Assembly: GCF_024171645.1 (NCBI RefSeq)
Contig: NZ_JALKAC010000001.1
Span: 434,001-498,000, forward strand
Source of the DNA: Flavobacterium sp. HSC-32F16
Lineage (GTDB): Bacteria; Bacteroidota; Bacteroidia; Flavobacteriales; Flavobacteriaceae
Reading direction: 5' to 3'
DNA: 64,000 nucleotides
Shown: positions 16,558 to 24,871 of the stretch, piece after piece
How positions within the stretch are numbered: position 1 is the stretch's first letter
Layout: each line of letters begins with the position of its first letter
Notes under the pieces: generated by a model
Told to the model about the DNA's origin: nothing
The model's database searches: none
Seen by the model: only the letters and a program-made list of their open reading frames with translations
Position numbers and translations under genes: made by a program

Positions 16558-18321
16558 ATGAAAAAACTATTGTTTTCAGTATTGTTTTTTACTGGGCTTG
16601 TATGTCAAGCCCAGCAGAAAGCAGATCTGATTATTTACAACGGAAAAATTGCAACCATGCAGCAACAAAATGAATTTGTTCAAGCAATTGCAATAAAGGA
16701 CGGAATTATTTTAGACACAGGAACCGAAAAAAATATACTCTCAGTTTATAAAAATTCGGCGACAAAACTAATTGATGCCAAAGGAAAAACGGTAATTCCG
16801 GGATTGAATGACAGTCATATGCACGTTATTCGTGAAGGTTTAAACTACAATTCTGAACTGCGCTGGGACGGTGTAAAAACCTTAAAACGTGCTATGGAAA
16901 TGCTAAAAGAACAGGCGGCAAGAACTCCAGAAGGTGTTTGGATAAAAGTTATAGGCGGCTGGAACGAATTTCAGTTTGAAGAAAAAAGACAGCCAACCAT
17001 TGCCGAAATCAATGCTGCTGTTCCTGATAAACCTGTGTTTATAACGTATTTGTATGGAAAAGCTTTTCTAAACAAAAAAGGTATTGAAGTTTTAGGTTAT
17101 ACAAAAGATACCAAATATGAAGGAAGTCTTCTAGAACAGGATTCTAATGGCAATTTAACGGGTTTAATGTACGCCAAAGAAACACCAAAAGCGATTTATA
17201 CCACATTGGGACTTACCACAAAATTAAATCCCGAAGAACGTTTAAACAGTTCCATTCAGTTTAATCGTGAACTGAATCGTTTTGGTCTTACAAGTGTTAT
17301 TGATGCTGCAGGTGGAAGCCAAAACTTTCCTGCGGATTATGTTACTTCATTAGAATTGGCAAAACAAAACAAATTGAGTCTCAGAATTTCTTATTATTTG
17401 TTTGCACAGCAAAAAGGCAGAGAATTACAAGATTATGAGAAATGGGTTGCCACAACTCAAATCAATAAAAACGATAATTTGATTGTTGCCAATGGTTATG
17501 TTGAAGAAGGCGCTGGAGAAAACATCGTCGCTTCGGCGGCTGATTTTGAAAACTTTCTGGAACCGAGAATCGTATTGTCTGATGAAATGGAAAAAGATCT
17601 CGAACCTATTATTCGGTTATTGGCTAAAAACAAATGGCCTTTCAGACTTCACGCCACTTACGGTGAATCGATTGACAGAATGCTGCATGTTTTTGAAAAA
17701 GTAAATAAAGAAATTCCGTTTAACGGATTACGCTGGTTTTTTGATCATGCCGAAACTATTACACCATCAGAATTGGAGCGTGTTAAAAAACTAGGAGGCG
17801 GTGTTGCGGTGCAATTTAGAATGTATTATCAGGGAGAATTGTACAACAAATTATACGGAGCGCCAAAAACACAATTACCTCCAATTAAAAAAATGCTCGA
17901 ACTTGGAATTCCGGTTGGTGCGGGAACAGATGCAACTCGAATTTCTACCTACAATCCGTGGATGTCACTGCATTGGCTGTTGACAGGTAAAACAATTGGA
18001 GGAATGCAGTTCTGGCCAAAAGATCAGATTTTAGACAAATTCACCGCTTTGCAATTGTACACTTCTGGAAGTGCCTGGTTTTCTGGTGAAGAAAAAGACA
18101 AAGGAAAATTAATCAAAGGAATGTACGCCGATTTAGCCATTTTGTCTGACGATTATTTTTCGGTCAAAGCAGATGATGTTCGAAAAATTGAATCGGTTTT
18201 GACGGTTGTTAATGGTAAAATTGTTTACGCTTCCGCGGAATATAAAGCGTTGAATCCAGAAATTCCTGCTGTAATTCCGGATTGGTCGCCTGTGAAATAC
18301 TTTGGAGGTTATCAGAAATGA
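16558..18321 (+). CDS. Exported amidohydrolase (YtcJ-like)
   Basis: The 587-residue protein has a signal peptide (MKKLLFSVLFFTGLVCQAQ) and a metal-dependent amidohydrolase fold of the YtcJ type. The beta-sandwich start is ADLIIYNGKIATM, the first metal motif is GLNDSHMHV, and downstream come LHATYGE, FDHAETI and GAGTDATR, followed by LIKGMYADLAIL. Family members hydrolyse amide or related bonds using one or two divalent metals. The substrate is unknown, but export and the neighbours (Asp-nucleophile hydrolase, MBL-fold protein, porin) suggest extracytoplasmic breakdown of a small organic compound. Confidence 0.9.
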   Translation: MKKLLFSVLFFTGLVCQAQQKADLIIYNGKIATMQQQNEFVQAIAIKDGIILDTGTEKNILSVYKNSATKLIDAKGKTVIPGLNDSHMHVIREGLNYNSELRWDGVKTLKRAMEMLKEQAARTPEGVWIKVIGGWNEFQFEEKRQPTIAEINAAVPDKPVFITYLYGKAFLNKKGIEVLGYTKDTKYEGSLLEQDSNGNLTGLMYAKETPKAIYTTLGLTTKLNPEERLNSSIQFNRELNRFGLTSVIDAAGGSQNFPADYVTSLELAKQNKLSLRISYYLFAQQKGRELQDYEKWVATTQINKNDNLIVANGYVEEGAGENIVASAADFENFLEPRIVLSDEMEKDLEPIIRLLAKNKWPFRLHATYGESIDRMLHVFEKVNKEIPFNGLRWFFDHAETITPSELERVKKLGGGVAVQFRMYYQGELYNKLYGAPKTQLPPIKKMLELGIPVGAGTDATRISTYNPWMSLHWLLTGKTIGGMQFWPKDQILDKFTALQLYTSGSAWFSGEEKDKGKLIKGMYADLAILSDDYFSVKADDVRKIESVLTVVNGKIVYASAEYKALNPEIPAVIPDWSPVKYFGGYQK

Positions 18322-18323
18322 TG

Positions 18324-18376
18324 GCACGCAGATTTTACGGATTCGCTTTGGCGAAGACGCTGATTTAAACGGATTT
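18324..18376. repeat. Dispersed-repeat relic
   Basis: The stretch containing CACGCAGATTTTACGGATTC and GACGCTGATTTAAACGGATT resembles the ACGGATT/CGCAGATT words of an intergenic repeat I recall from flavobacterial genomes. It is noncoding and begins three bases after the amidohydrolase stop. The identification is from memory only. Confidence 0.35.
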
Positions 18377-18424
18377 TTTTATGTTTTAGTTTGAGCTGAT
18401 TCCAAAAAAGCAATTTCTCTCCCT

Positions 18425-18496
18425 TTAGCCCTGATCGAAGCGGCATCCTTTGCTTTTTTTCTTTAAAAAAGCAAAGATATAGCGAAGAGCAGGAAC
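18425..18496. repeat. Dispersed imperfect palindromic repeat with central hairpin
   Basis: Outer words TAGCCCTGATCGAAGCGGCA and GATATAGCGAAGAGCAGGA flank a strong hairpin (CTTTGCTTTTTT pairing with AAAAAAGCAAAG, 18448-18476). From memory, this type of repeat is spread through intergenic regions of many Flavobacterium genomes. It splits the cluster between the amidohydrolase and the MBL-fold gene and could act as a weak terminator. Confidence 0.55.
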
Positions 18497-18561
18497 CATG
18501 TATCCAAAAAAGCCAAATGTCTTTGCTTCTAAAAAAATAAACATTGAAAAAAATATTCAAG

Positions 18562-19584
18562 ATGAAAAATTATAAATCCATACTAATTACCGTACTTTTT
18601 GCTGTCGTTTTTCTTTCGACGCAAAATACATATGCACAGATTCCGCTTCCGCCCGAAGTTCCAATTTGGGATGCGAATAAAGTGACTTTACAACTGCATA
18701 AAATATCTGATAATGTTTATGCCGTTTCGCCGTCAACAACCGAAACCGAAACAACAAAAGGAATTCCGCAGGCAACTTCTGCGGGATTTATTGTGGGCGA
18801 TAAAGGTGTATTGTTAATCGAGACGATGTTGAGTAAAAGACTATACGACCAATTGTATAAATTGATTCGTTCTGTTACGCCAAAACCAATTATTTATGCG
18901 GTAAATACAAGCGATCACGGCGATCATTGTTTTGGAAATTATCTGCTTCCAAAAGAAACTATTTTAATACAAAACGAATTCTGCAAAGAAAATCTTGCGA
19001 AGAATTACGACGGAATAAAACAATTTATGATCATGCTTTTTGGAAAAGATCGCGGGATAGAACAAAGTGTGTATCATCCCGCTGATCTTACTCTGGCAGT
19101 TAATCAAAGTTTAAAATTGGATTTGGGCGGCGGAAAAATTGTAGAAATCATCAATGTAGGAACCGCGCAGTCTCCGGCAGATTTGTTTGTTTTTTTGAAA
19201 GATTCAGACAAAAATGTATTGTGGGCAGGAAATCCATTTATTGCTGAAAGCCCTGCGATTCCATGGCTTTTTGACGGTTATTTTTTAGAGCCTGTTCAAA
19301 ATCTTCAGAAAATTTATGATATGATTGGCGACAATGATGTTGTTGTTCCCGGTCACGGCCGAATTACCAATAAAAAGGGAATCAAATTTACAATCGATTA
19401 TGTAAATGCATTAAAGAAAAATGTGGAAGATGCAGTCAAAAAAGGCGAAACAGTAGAACAGGTTAAAACTTCGGTTACAATGAAAGAGTTTGATAAAGGG
19501 TATGTCCTTTTTAACTGGCTGCATTACAATTTCAACATTCCAAACGCTTACAACGATATTAAGAAAAACAGTTTAGGCAAATAG
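18562..19584 (+). CDS. Exported metallo-beta-lactamase-fold protein with altered zinc ligands
   Basis: The 340-residue protein has a signal peptide ending near TYAQ and the overall MBL-fold layout. The canonical HxHxDH motif reads S117-D-H119-G-D121-H122, so the first His is Ser. The next His position is Gln203 (TAQSPADL). The bridging Asp position is Asn224 (WAGNPF), while the final His265 (PGHGRI) is kept. That spares the Zn2-type set (Asp, His, His) but removes most of Zn1. It may be a mono-zinc enzyme or a non-hydrolytic binding protein. ATG 18562 is preferred over the TTG at 18544. The porin gene begins 2 bp after its stop. Confidence 0.82.
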   Translation: MKNYKSILITVLFAVVFLSTQNTYAQIPLPPEVPIWDANKVTLQLHKISDNVYAVSPSTTETETTKGIPQATSAGFIVGDKGVLLIETMLSKRLYDQLYKLIRSVTPKPIIYAVNTSDHGDHCFGNYLLPKETILIQNEFCKENLAKNYDGIKQFMIMLFGKDRGIEQSVYHPADLTLAVNQSLKLDLGGGKIVEIINVGTAQSPADLFVFLKDSDKNVLWAGNPFIAESPAIPWLFDGYFLEPVQNLQKIYDMIGDNDVVVPGHGRITNKKGIKFTIDYVNALKKNVEDAVKKGETVEQVKTSVTMKEFDKGYVLFNWLHYNFNIPNAYNDIKKNSLGK

Positions 19585-19586
19585 CC

Positions 19587-20954
19587 ATGAAAAAAATTAT
19601 TCTATTATATCTGATTTGTGTACAGCTTCATGCTCAGTCTTATCCTGATTTTAAACCACTGCGATTTGATGAAAATTATGAAGTTTTACAAAAAGATACC
19701 GTCAAAAATAACTGGTATAAAACCATGAAATATCTGCCTCTCTCCTTCTCGGGGAAAACGTATCTGAGTTTTGGAGGAGAGATAAGATATCAATATTTCT
19801 ATGCCAAAAATGAAAAATGGGGAGACGATCCTGTTGATCATGACGGCTATATTTTAAACCGATTTTTGCTTCATGCTGATTTTCATTCCAGCAAATTTTT
19901 CAGGGCTTTTGTACAGCTTCAGAGCAGTAATGCCAACAGCCGAATTGATCCAAGTCCAGTTGACAGTGATCCGCTGGAAGTGCATCAGGGTTTTGTGGAT
20001 CTAAATCTGATTTCAGAAAAAAACAAACAATTGATTTTTAGGGCAGGAAGACAGGAATTAAGTTACGGTTCACAGCGTTTGGTTGCCGTTCGCGACGGGC
20101 CGAATAATCGTCAGTCGTTTGATGGCGCAAAAGCTATTTTAGGTTTTACTAATTATCGAGCCGATTTATTTTACAGTCATTATGTAGTGGCGCAAGATGG
20201 CATTTTTGATGATTATTCGAATAAAAAAAGACAGTTTTGGGGAAGTTATTTTGTGATCAATAAAATTCCAGTCATTAAAAATATTGACCTCTATTATTTG
20301 GGTTACCAAAGAGCAAATGCCAATTTTGATGATGCTTCTGGAAAAGAACTTCGGCATTCTGTTGGAACACGAATTTGGGGAAAATATGACGAATGGCGGT
20401 ATGATGCGGAAGCGGTTTATCAGTTTGGAGATGTCGATTCTAAAGATATAAGAGCTTGGACGGTTTCTTTAAATACAGGTTATCAATTTTCGTCTGTTAT
20501 CTTAAAACCCGAATTTGGATTTAAAGTTGAATTAATCAGCGGAGATAAAACAAATGGAGATAACAACCTCAACACCTTTAATCCGCTGTTTCCTAGAGGT
20601 GGTTATTTTGGTTTGGCATCTGTTATTGGTCCTTCCAATTTAGTTGATTTTCATCCGTCTATTAGTTTAGAATTGTCCAAAAATATCGATTGGGTTATTG
20701 ATTATGATATGTTCTGGAGATACAGCAGCGAAGACGGAATTTACGGTCCAAACACGATTATGATTTATCCGGGAAATGCTACAACTGCAAAAGAAATTGG
20801 AAAACAATTAGAAAGTGAAATTATCTACACTCCTAATCAATATCTCTATTTTAGAGTTGAAGCTACTTGGTTTAAAGCTGGGGATTTTTTGAAAGCGGCG
20901 GGTGCGGGAAAAAATATGTTTTTTACGGGAGTTACGATGCAAATTAAGTTTTAA
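19587..20954 (+). CDS. Alginate-export-type outer-membrane porin
   Basis: The 455-residue protein has a signal peptide (about 1-16) and an outer-membrane beta-barrel of the alginate-export family. Markers are LSFGGEIRYQYFYAKNE, YILNRFLLHADFH, FRAGRQELSYGSQRLVAVRDG and an aromatic-rich C-terminus ending in Phe (VTMQIKF). Members pass small or anionic compounds. The gene starts 2 bp after the MBL-fold gene, so coupled expression is nearly certain. It probably admits the substrate or exports a product of the adjacent hydrolases. Nothing else here points to alginate itself. Confidence 0.85.
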   Translation: MKKIILLYLICVQLHAQSYPDFKPLRFDENYEVLQKDTVKNNWYKTMKYLPLSFSGKTYLSFGGEIRYQYFYAKNEKWGDDPVDHDGYILNRFLLHADFHSSKFFRAFVQLQSSNANSRIDPSPVDSDPLEVHQGFVDLNLISEKNKQLIFRAGRQELSYGSQRLVAVRDGPNNRQSFDGAKAILGFTNYRADLFYSHYVVAQDGIFDDYSNKKRQFWGSYFVINKIPVIKNIDLYYLGYQRANANFDDASGKELRHSVGTRIWGKYDEWRYDAEAVYQFGDVDSKDIRAWTVSLNTGYQFSSVILKPEFGFKVELISGDKTNGDNNLNTFNPLFPRGGYFGLASVIGPSNLVDFHPSISLELSKNIDWVIDYDMFWRYSSEDGIYGPNTIMIYPGNATTAKEIGKQLESEIIYTPNQYLYFRVEATWFKAGDFLKAAGAGKNMFFTGVTMQIKF

Positions 20955-21085
20955 GATTATTCCTTTTGCGATGAAAATTGCTCGAAAAGTCGCGAAGACG
21001 CAAAGTTTTTTTCTTTTTTAAGTTTTGTAATAAGGCTTTGAAATTCAAAAGGAAATTCAAGAAAAACATTCCCTTTTGAATTGAA

Positions 21086-21208
21086 TTGCCTCCAGCTTTA
21101 GCTGGAGGTTTCTAGTAACAATAAGGAAAAGGCTTTAGCCAAATAGGCGGTTTCGGCTAAAGCCAATTTCTCATTTTATTTTTTACCTCCAGCTAAAGCT
21201 GGAGGCAA
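21086..21208. repeat. Nested palindromic repeat element
   Basis: A 23-bp sequence at 21086-21108 (TTGCCTCCAGC then TTTAGCTGGAGG) recurs as its exact reverse complement at 21186-21208. Each copy contains its own CCTCCAGC/GCTGGAGG palindrome. Inside, GGCTTTAGCC (21131-21140) and GGCTAAAGCC (21155-21164) make further symmetric words. The 123-bp unit is noncoding and could fold into one long hairpin. Just before it, CGCGAAGACGCAAAGTTTTT (near 20993) looks like another dispersed-repeat relic. The rest of the 20955-21245 gap shows nothing. Confidence 0.6.
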
Positions 21209-21245
21209 CTCACAAAAATTTTGATAAAATTCAAAAAATAGAACA

Positions 21246-22196
21246 ATGACAACAAGAAGAAATTTTATAAAAATGGCAGGATTGACAAGTGCAGCAGTAA
21301 TGGCAAATCCTGTTGAAACTTTTTCGAAAACTATAAATGAAGAAAAAATGGAATTTGAAACCCAAAATAAATGGCTGGACGGATCAAGATTGGTTGTTTC
21401 TGTATCTATGCAGTTTGAAGCCGGAGGACAACCCGAAAATGCTGAAAGTCCGTTTCCGCAGAACATGCAGAAAGGTTATATTGATCAGCCTGCTTTAACC
21501 TGGTATCAATATGGTTATAAAGAAGGGATTCCGAGAATGCTCGACAATTGGGACAAACACGGCATAAAAGTTACTTCGCATATGGTTGGTTCGGCTGTGC
21601 TGCAAAATCCGCAGCTGGCAAAGGAAATAGTACAACGCGGTCATGAAGCGGCGGCTCATGGTATGAATTGGAGTTCGCAATATGCTATGTCTTATGAAGA
21701 TGAGAAAAAATTTATCAAAACGGGTGTCGATGCTATAAAAAGTGTAACAGGTTTTACAGCTGTTGGTTATAATGCAAACTGGCTTCGACGCGGCGAAAAC
21801 ACAATCAAAATTCTTCAGGAATTGGGTTTTACGTATCACATCGATGATTTAAGCAGAGACGAACCGTTTATAATTCAAGCAAATAAAAAAGATTTTGCCG
21901 TTGTACCTTATACTATACGCTGTAATGATATTGTTTTGATTGAAGGAAAGAACTTTTCTTCAGACCAATTCTTTTATCAGGTAAAAGCAGAATTTGATCA
22001 GCTTTATGCCGAAAGCGAATTCAAAAGAAGACAAATGTCTATAAGTTTTCACGACAGAATTGGCGGCACTCCGCAAATGGTAAAAACAACATCTGATTTA
22101 TTAAATTATATTAAAGGACATAAAGGAGTCAGTTTTAAACGAAAAGATGAAATTGCGAGAATGACACTTCAAGATAAAACTTCTATTCGGGAATAG
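21246..22196 (+). CDS. Tat-exported polysaccharide deacetylase-like protein (PuuE-like)
   Basis: The 316-residue protein has a twin-arginine signal (TTRRNFIKMAGLTSAAVMA) and a carbohydrate esterase 4/NodB-like domain of the PuuE or allantoinase branch. Markers are LVVSVSMQFEAGGQPE, IPRMLDNWDKHGIKVTSHMVG, QRGHEAAAHGMNW and SISFHDRIGG. The His residues in AAHG are probable metal ligands. This branch often hydrolyses cyclic ureides or amides rather than chitin. It fits the amide/ester hydrolase theme of the cluster but is separated by a repeat element, so co-transcription is uncertain. Confidence 0.85.
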   Translation: MTTRRNFIKMAGLTSAAVMANPVETFSKTINEEKMEFETQNKWLDGSRLVVSVSMQFEAGGQPENAESPFPQNMQKGYIDQPALTWYQYGYKEGIPRMLDNWDKHGIKVTSHMVGSAVLQNPQLAKEIVQRGHEAAAHGMNWSSQYAMSYEDEKKFIKTGVDAIKSVTGFTAVGYNANWLRRGENTIKILQELGFTYHIDDLSRDEPFIIQANKKDFAVVPYTIRCNDIVLIEGKNFSSDQFFYQVKAEFDQLYAESEFKRRQMSISFHDRIGGTPQMVKTTSDLLNYIKGHKGVSFKRKDEIARMTLQDKTSIRE

Positions 22197-22275
22197 CAGT
22201 ATTTTAATTTGATACTTTCTATTGTTATTATTTCTTCTATTTTATAAACTACCTTTCAAAATATGTCGTTTTTTG

Positions 22276-22308
22276 AAATGCTAAATCTTTCGATTTAGCA
22301 TTTTTTAT
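22276..22308 (+). terminator. Rho-independent terminator
   Basis: A perfect 12-bp stem, AAATGCTAAATC with GATTTAGCATTT, around a TTTC loop is followed by a T tract. It closes the hydrolase cluster about 80 bp after the deacetylase stop. Confidence 0.9.
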
Positions 22309-22442
22309 TTCTTTTTTTTATTTTAACCAATAAATACATATAACTCAAATTAAGATTAAGGCTTTATATCTCTATAAATTATTGAATATAAATACTTTAT
22401 AGTGTATTTTATTTTTATTTAGAATAATTAAAAATTATCTTG

Positions 22443-22470
22443 TTTGTAAAGTGTTTTAATAATATTTTTG
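22443..22470 (+). promoter_or_regulatory. Candidate sigma-A promoter TTTG-N16-TATTTTTG
   Basis: TTTG (22443-22446) and TATTTTTG (22463-22470) match the Bacteroidota -33/-7 elements with a 16-bp spacer. They stand 26 bp upstream of the TonB receptor start codon. The surrounding 22310-22440 stretch is AT-rich and shows no other signal. Confidence 0.6.
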
Positions 22471-22496
22471 CATTAAATTAATTTAAGTTTAAGATA

Positions 22497-24842
22497 ATGC
22501 GTGCACAAGGAATAAAAGTTCTACTAGCCTTTTTTTTAATAACAGCAAACATTTACTGTCAAAATAATAAAGCAAAAATTTCCGGAATTGTATTTACAAA
22601 TACGGGTAAACCTGCAGAGGGCGTTTCAGTATCTTTAAAAGGAACTTCTTATACAGATTTAACAAACGAAAAAGGAGAATATCAAATTACTGCTGCACCC
22701 GGAAATTATACTTTATTAATTAGTTCTGTGGGTTTCAAATCAAAAGAAATTGAAGTAAATATAGAACAGTCAGACAAAAAGGTTAAAAATACTTATATCG
22801 AAGAAGATACAGCAGCTTTAGATGAAGTTAAAGTTACCGGAAAATCTAAAGAACAGCGTGTACGTGAGCAGCCTTTTAATATAAATTCTATTGAATTAAA
22901 TAAATTATATAATACCTCTGCCGACTTAAATCAGGTTTTAAATCGTTCTTCGGGAATTCGAATTCGTGAAACCAGCGGATTAGGAGGAGATTTTAACTTC
23001 TCTGTAAATGGATTATCCGGCAAGCAAATTAAATTTTTTATTGATGGTATTCCGATGGAAAATTTTGGAAGCACCATGTCTTTAAATAACATACCCATAA
23101 ATTTAGCCGAACGTATTGAGGTTTACAAAGGTGTAGTTCCGGTTTCTTTAGGAGCAGATGCTTTAGGAGGCGCGGTAAATATCGTAACCAACCAAAACAT
23201 CAATACTTTTTTGGATGCTAGTTACAGTTATGGCTCTTTTAATACTCACAGAGCAGCATTATCAAGCAGATATACCAGCGAGAAAAGCGGTTTTACTATT
23301 GGCGTAAATGGTTTTTATAATTTTTCTGATAATAATTATATCATGAAAAATGTCACTTTGTCCGGCCAAAGCACGCCTCGCAATTTCAGGAGATTCAATG
23401 ACGGTTTCGAATCGACTATGGTACAGGTTGAAACTGGTTTTAGAAATAGAAACTGGGCTGATGTTTTCCTTATTGGTTTTCAATATGCCGATCGCTATAA
23501 AGAACGCCAGACTGGCGCTACTCAGGAGAATGTTTTTGGCGAAGTGCATTCATCAGGCGATTTTATTCTGCCAAGCATAAAATATAAAAAAGACAATTTT
23601 TTAATCGATGGTCTAAGCGCTAATTTATACGCTTCTTATGCTGTTGATAAAAATACCAATACAGATACCTCGATTAATAAATATGACTGGAATGGTGAAG
23701 TGATCGATACGCATCCCAACTTTGGAGAACAGGGATCGTTTCAGATATTTAAATATGAAAATAAATTTGCCATTGCCAGAGCCAACTTTAGTTATCAACT
23801 GAATGAAAATAACTTATTCAGCTTTAATTACAATTTAAGCAACAGCACCAGAAAAGGGATTAATTATTATGATTTAAGCAATCAGGAATCGAATGCTTTA
23901 GATATTCCTAACAAATTAAATAAATCAATTGCAGGATTGGGCTGGGAAAATCAAGCTTTTAATAACCGATTAAATACTTCTGTATTTGTAAAAAATTACC
24001 GTCTGCATACTTACATCAGAGAAGCTGTTTTTTATAATTCTACGGGGTATAAAAAAGAAGAATCAGAACTTACCAATAATTATTTTGGATACGGAACCGC
24101 CCTTAGGTATAAATTATCTGATAACAGCGGCATAAAAGCTTCTTTTGAACATACCTACAGAATTCCTGAAGTTGAAGAACTATTGGGAGATGGAATAAAC
24201 GTACTTGCCAATCCTAAATTGAAACCGGAAAGCAGTAACAACTTTAATTTTGGAGCTTACTATAAATTTATTTTGCAGGATTATCATAGTGTTGCTATTG
24301 AAGCAAATGGTTTTATAAGAAACGCTCAGGATTTTATTCTTTTATTACCCGGAGGTATTTTTTCTACCTACAGCAATGTGGGTAAAGTAGATATTACAGG
24401 TTTTGATGCAGATATTAAATACCATTATAAAGCTTTTAATGCTTCGCTTAATGCAAGTTATAATGATGCTGTTAATAAAGATAAAGGTTCTTCTGCCTAT
24501 TTAGACAAACTGCCTAATCAGCCTTGGTTATTTGCCAACGGAAGTTTAGGATATGGAAAAGAAAACTGGTTAGGAAAAAATACTAAGATTCAATTTGACT
24601 GGTATTCACAATATATTCACTGGTTTTATCTAACATGGCCAAGCAAAGCATTCGAAGCGGGTAAAAGCAGAATTCCAACTCAGTTTATTCAAAATGCCAG
24701 TATAAGTTATTCTTTAAATAACGGAACCTATAATATTTCGTTAGACTGCACGAACATTTTTGATACAGAAGCGTATGATAATTACAAATTACAAAAAGCA
24801 GGAAGAGCTTTCTATATAAAACTAAGATATTTCATTAAATAA
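22497..24842 (+). CDS. TonB-dependent receptor (siderophore/metal-type)
   Basis: The 781-residue outer-membrane receptor has a signal peptide ending near NIYC, a carboxypeptidase-regulatory-like beta domain (about 24-100), a plug domain (about 115-235, NQVLNRSSGIRIRET and LGADALGGAVNIV) and a 22-strand-type barrel ending in an aromatic C-terminus (FYIKLRYFIK). Length and plug resemble ferric siderophore receptors more than SusC proteins, which are usually over 950 residues. The DUF4374 lipoprotein gene follows 29 bp later. In Bacteroides a receptor/lipoprotein pair of this kind (XusAB, recalled from the literature) takes up foreign siderophores, which suggests ferric-siderophore import here. 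Confidence 0.9.
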   Translation: MRAQGIKVLLAFFLITANIYCQNNKAKISGIVFTNTGKPAEGVSVSLKGTSYTDLTNEKGEYQITAAPGNYTLLISSVGFKSKEIEVNIEQSDKKVKNTYIEEDTAALDEVKVTGKSKEQRVREQPFNINSIELNKLYNTSADLNQVLNRSSGIRIRETSGLGGDFNFSVNGLSGKQIKFFIDGIPMENFGSTMSLNNIPINLAERIEVYKGVVPVSLGADALGGAVNIVTNQNINTFLDASYSYGSFNTHRAALSSRYTSEKSGFTIGVNGFYNFSDNNYIMKNVTLSGQSTPRNFRRFNDGFESTMVQVETGFRNRNWADVFLIGFQYADRYKERQTGATQENVFGEVHSSGDFILPSIKYKKDNFLIDGLSANLYASYAVDKNTNTDTSINKYDWNGEVIDTHPNFGEQGSFQIFKYENKFAIARANFSYQLNENNLFSFNYNLSNSTRKGINYYDLSNQESNALDIPNKLNKSIAGLGWENQAFNNRLNTSVFVKNYRLHTYIREAVFYNSTGYKKEESELTNNYFGYGTALRYKLSDNSGIKASFEHTYRIPEVEELLGDGINVLANPKLKPESSNNFNFGAYYKFILQDYHSVAIEANGFIRNAQDFILLLPGGIFSTYSNVGKVDITGFDADIKYHYKAFNASLNASYNDAVNKDKGSSAYLDKLPNQPWLFANGSLGYGKENWLGKNTKIQFDWYSQYIHWFYLTWPSKAFEAGKSRIPTQFIQNASISYSLNNGTYNISLDCTNIFDTEAYDNYKLQKAGRAFYIKLRYFIK

Positions 24843-24871
24843 TAAATTAAAATTAACTTAAACAACTAATA

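Noticed and set aside
22217..22239. TTCTA words downstream of the deacetylase as a second response-regulator site
   Set aside because: The two copies are 18 bp apart rather than 11 and lie before the terminator of another gene, so they are probably chance.
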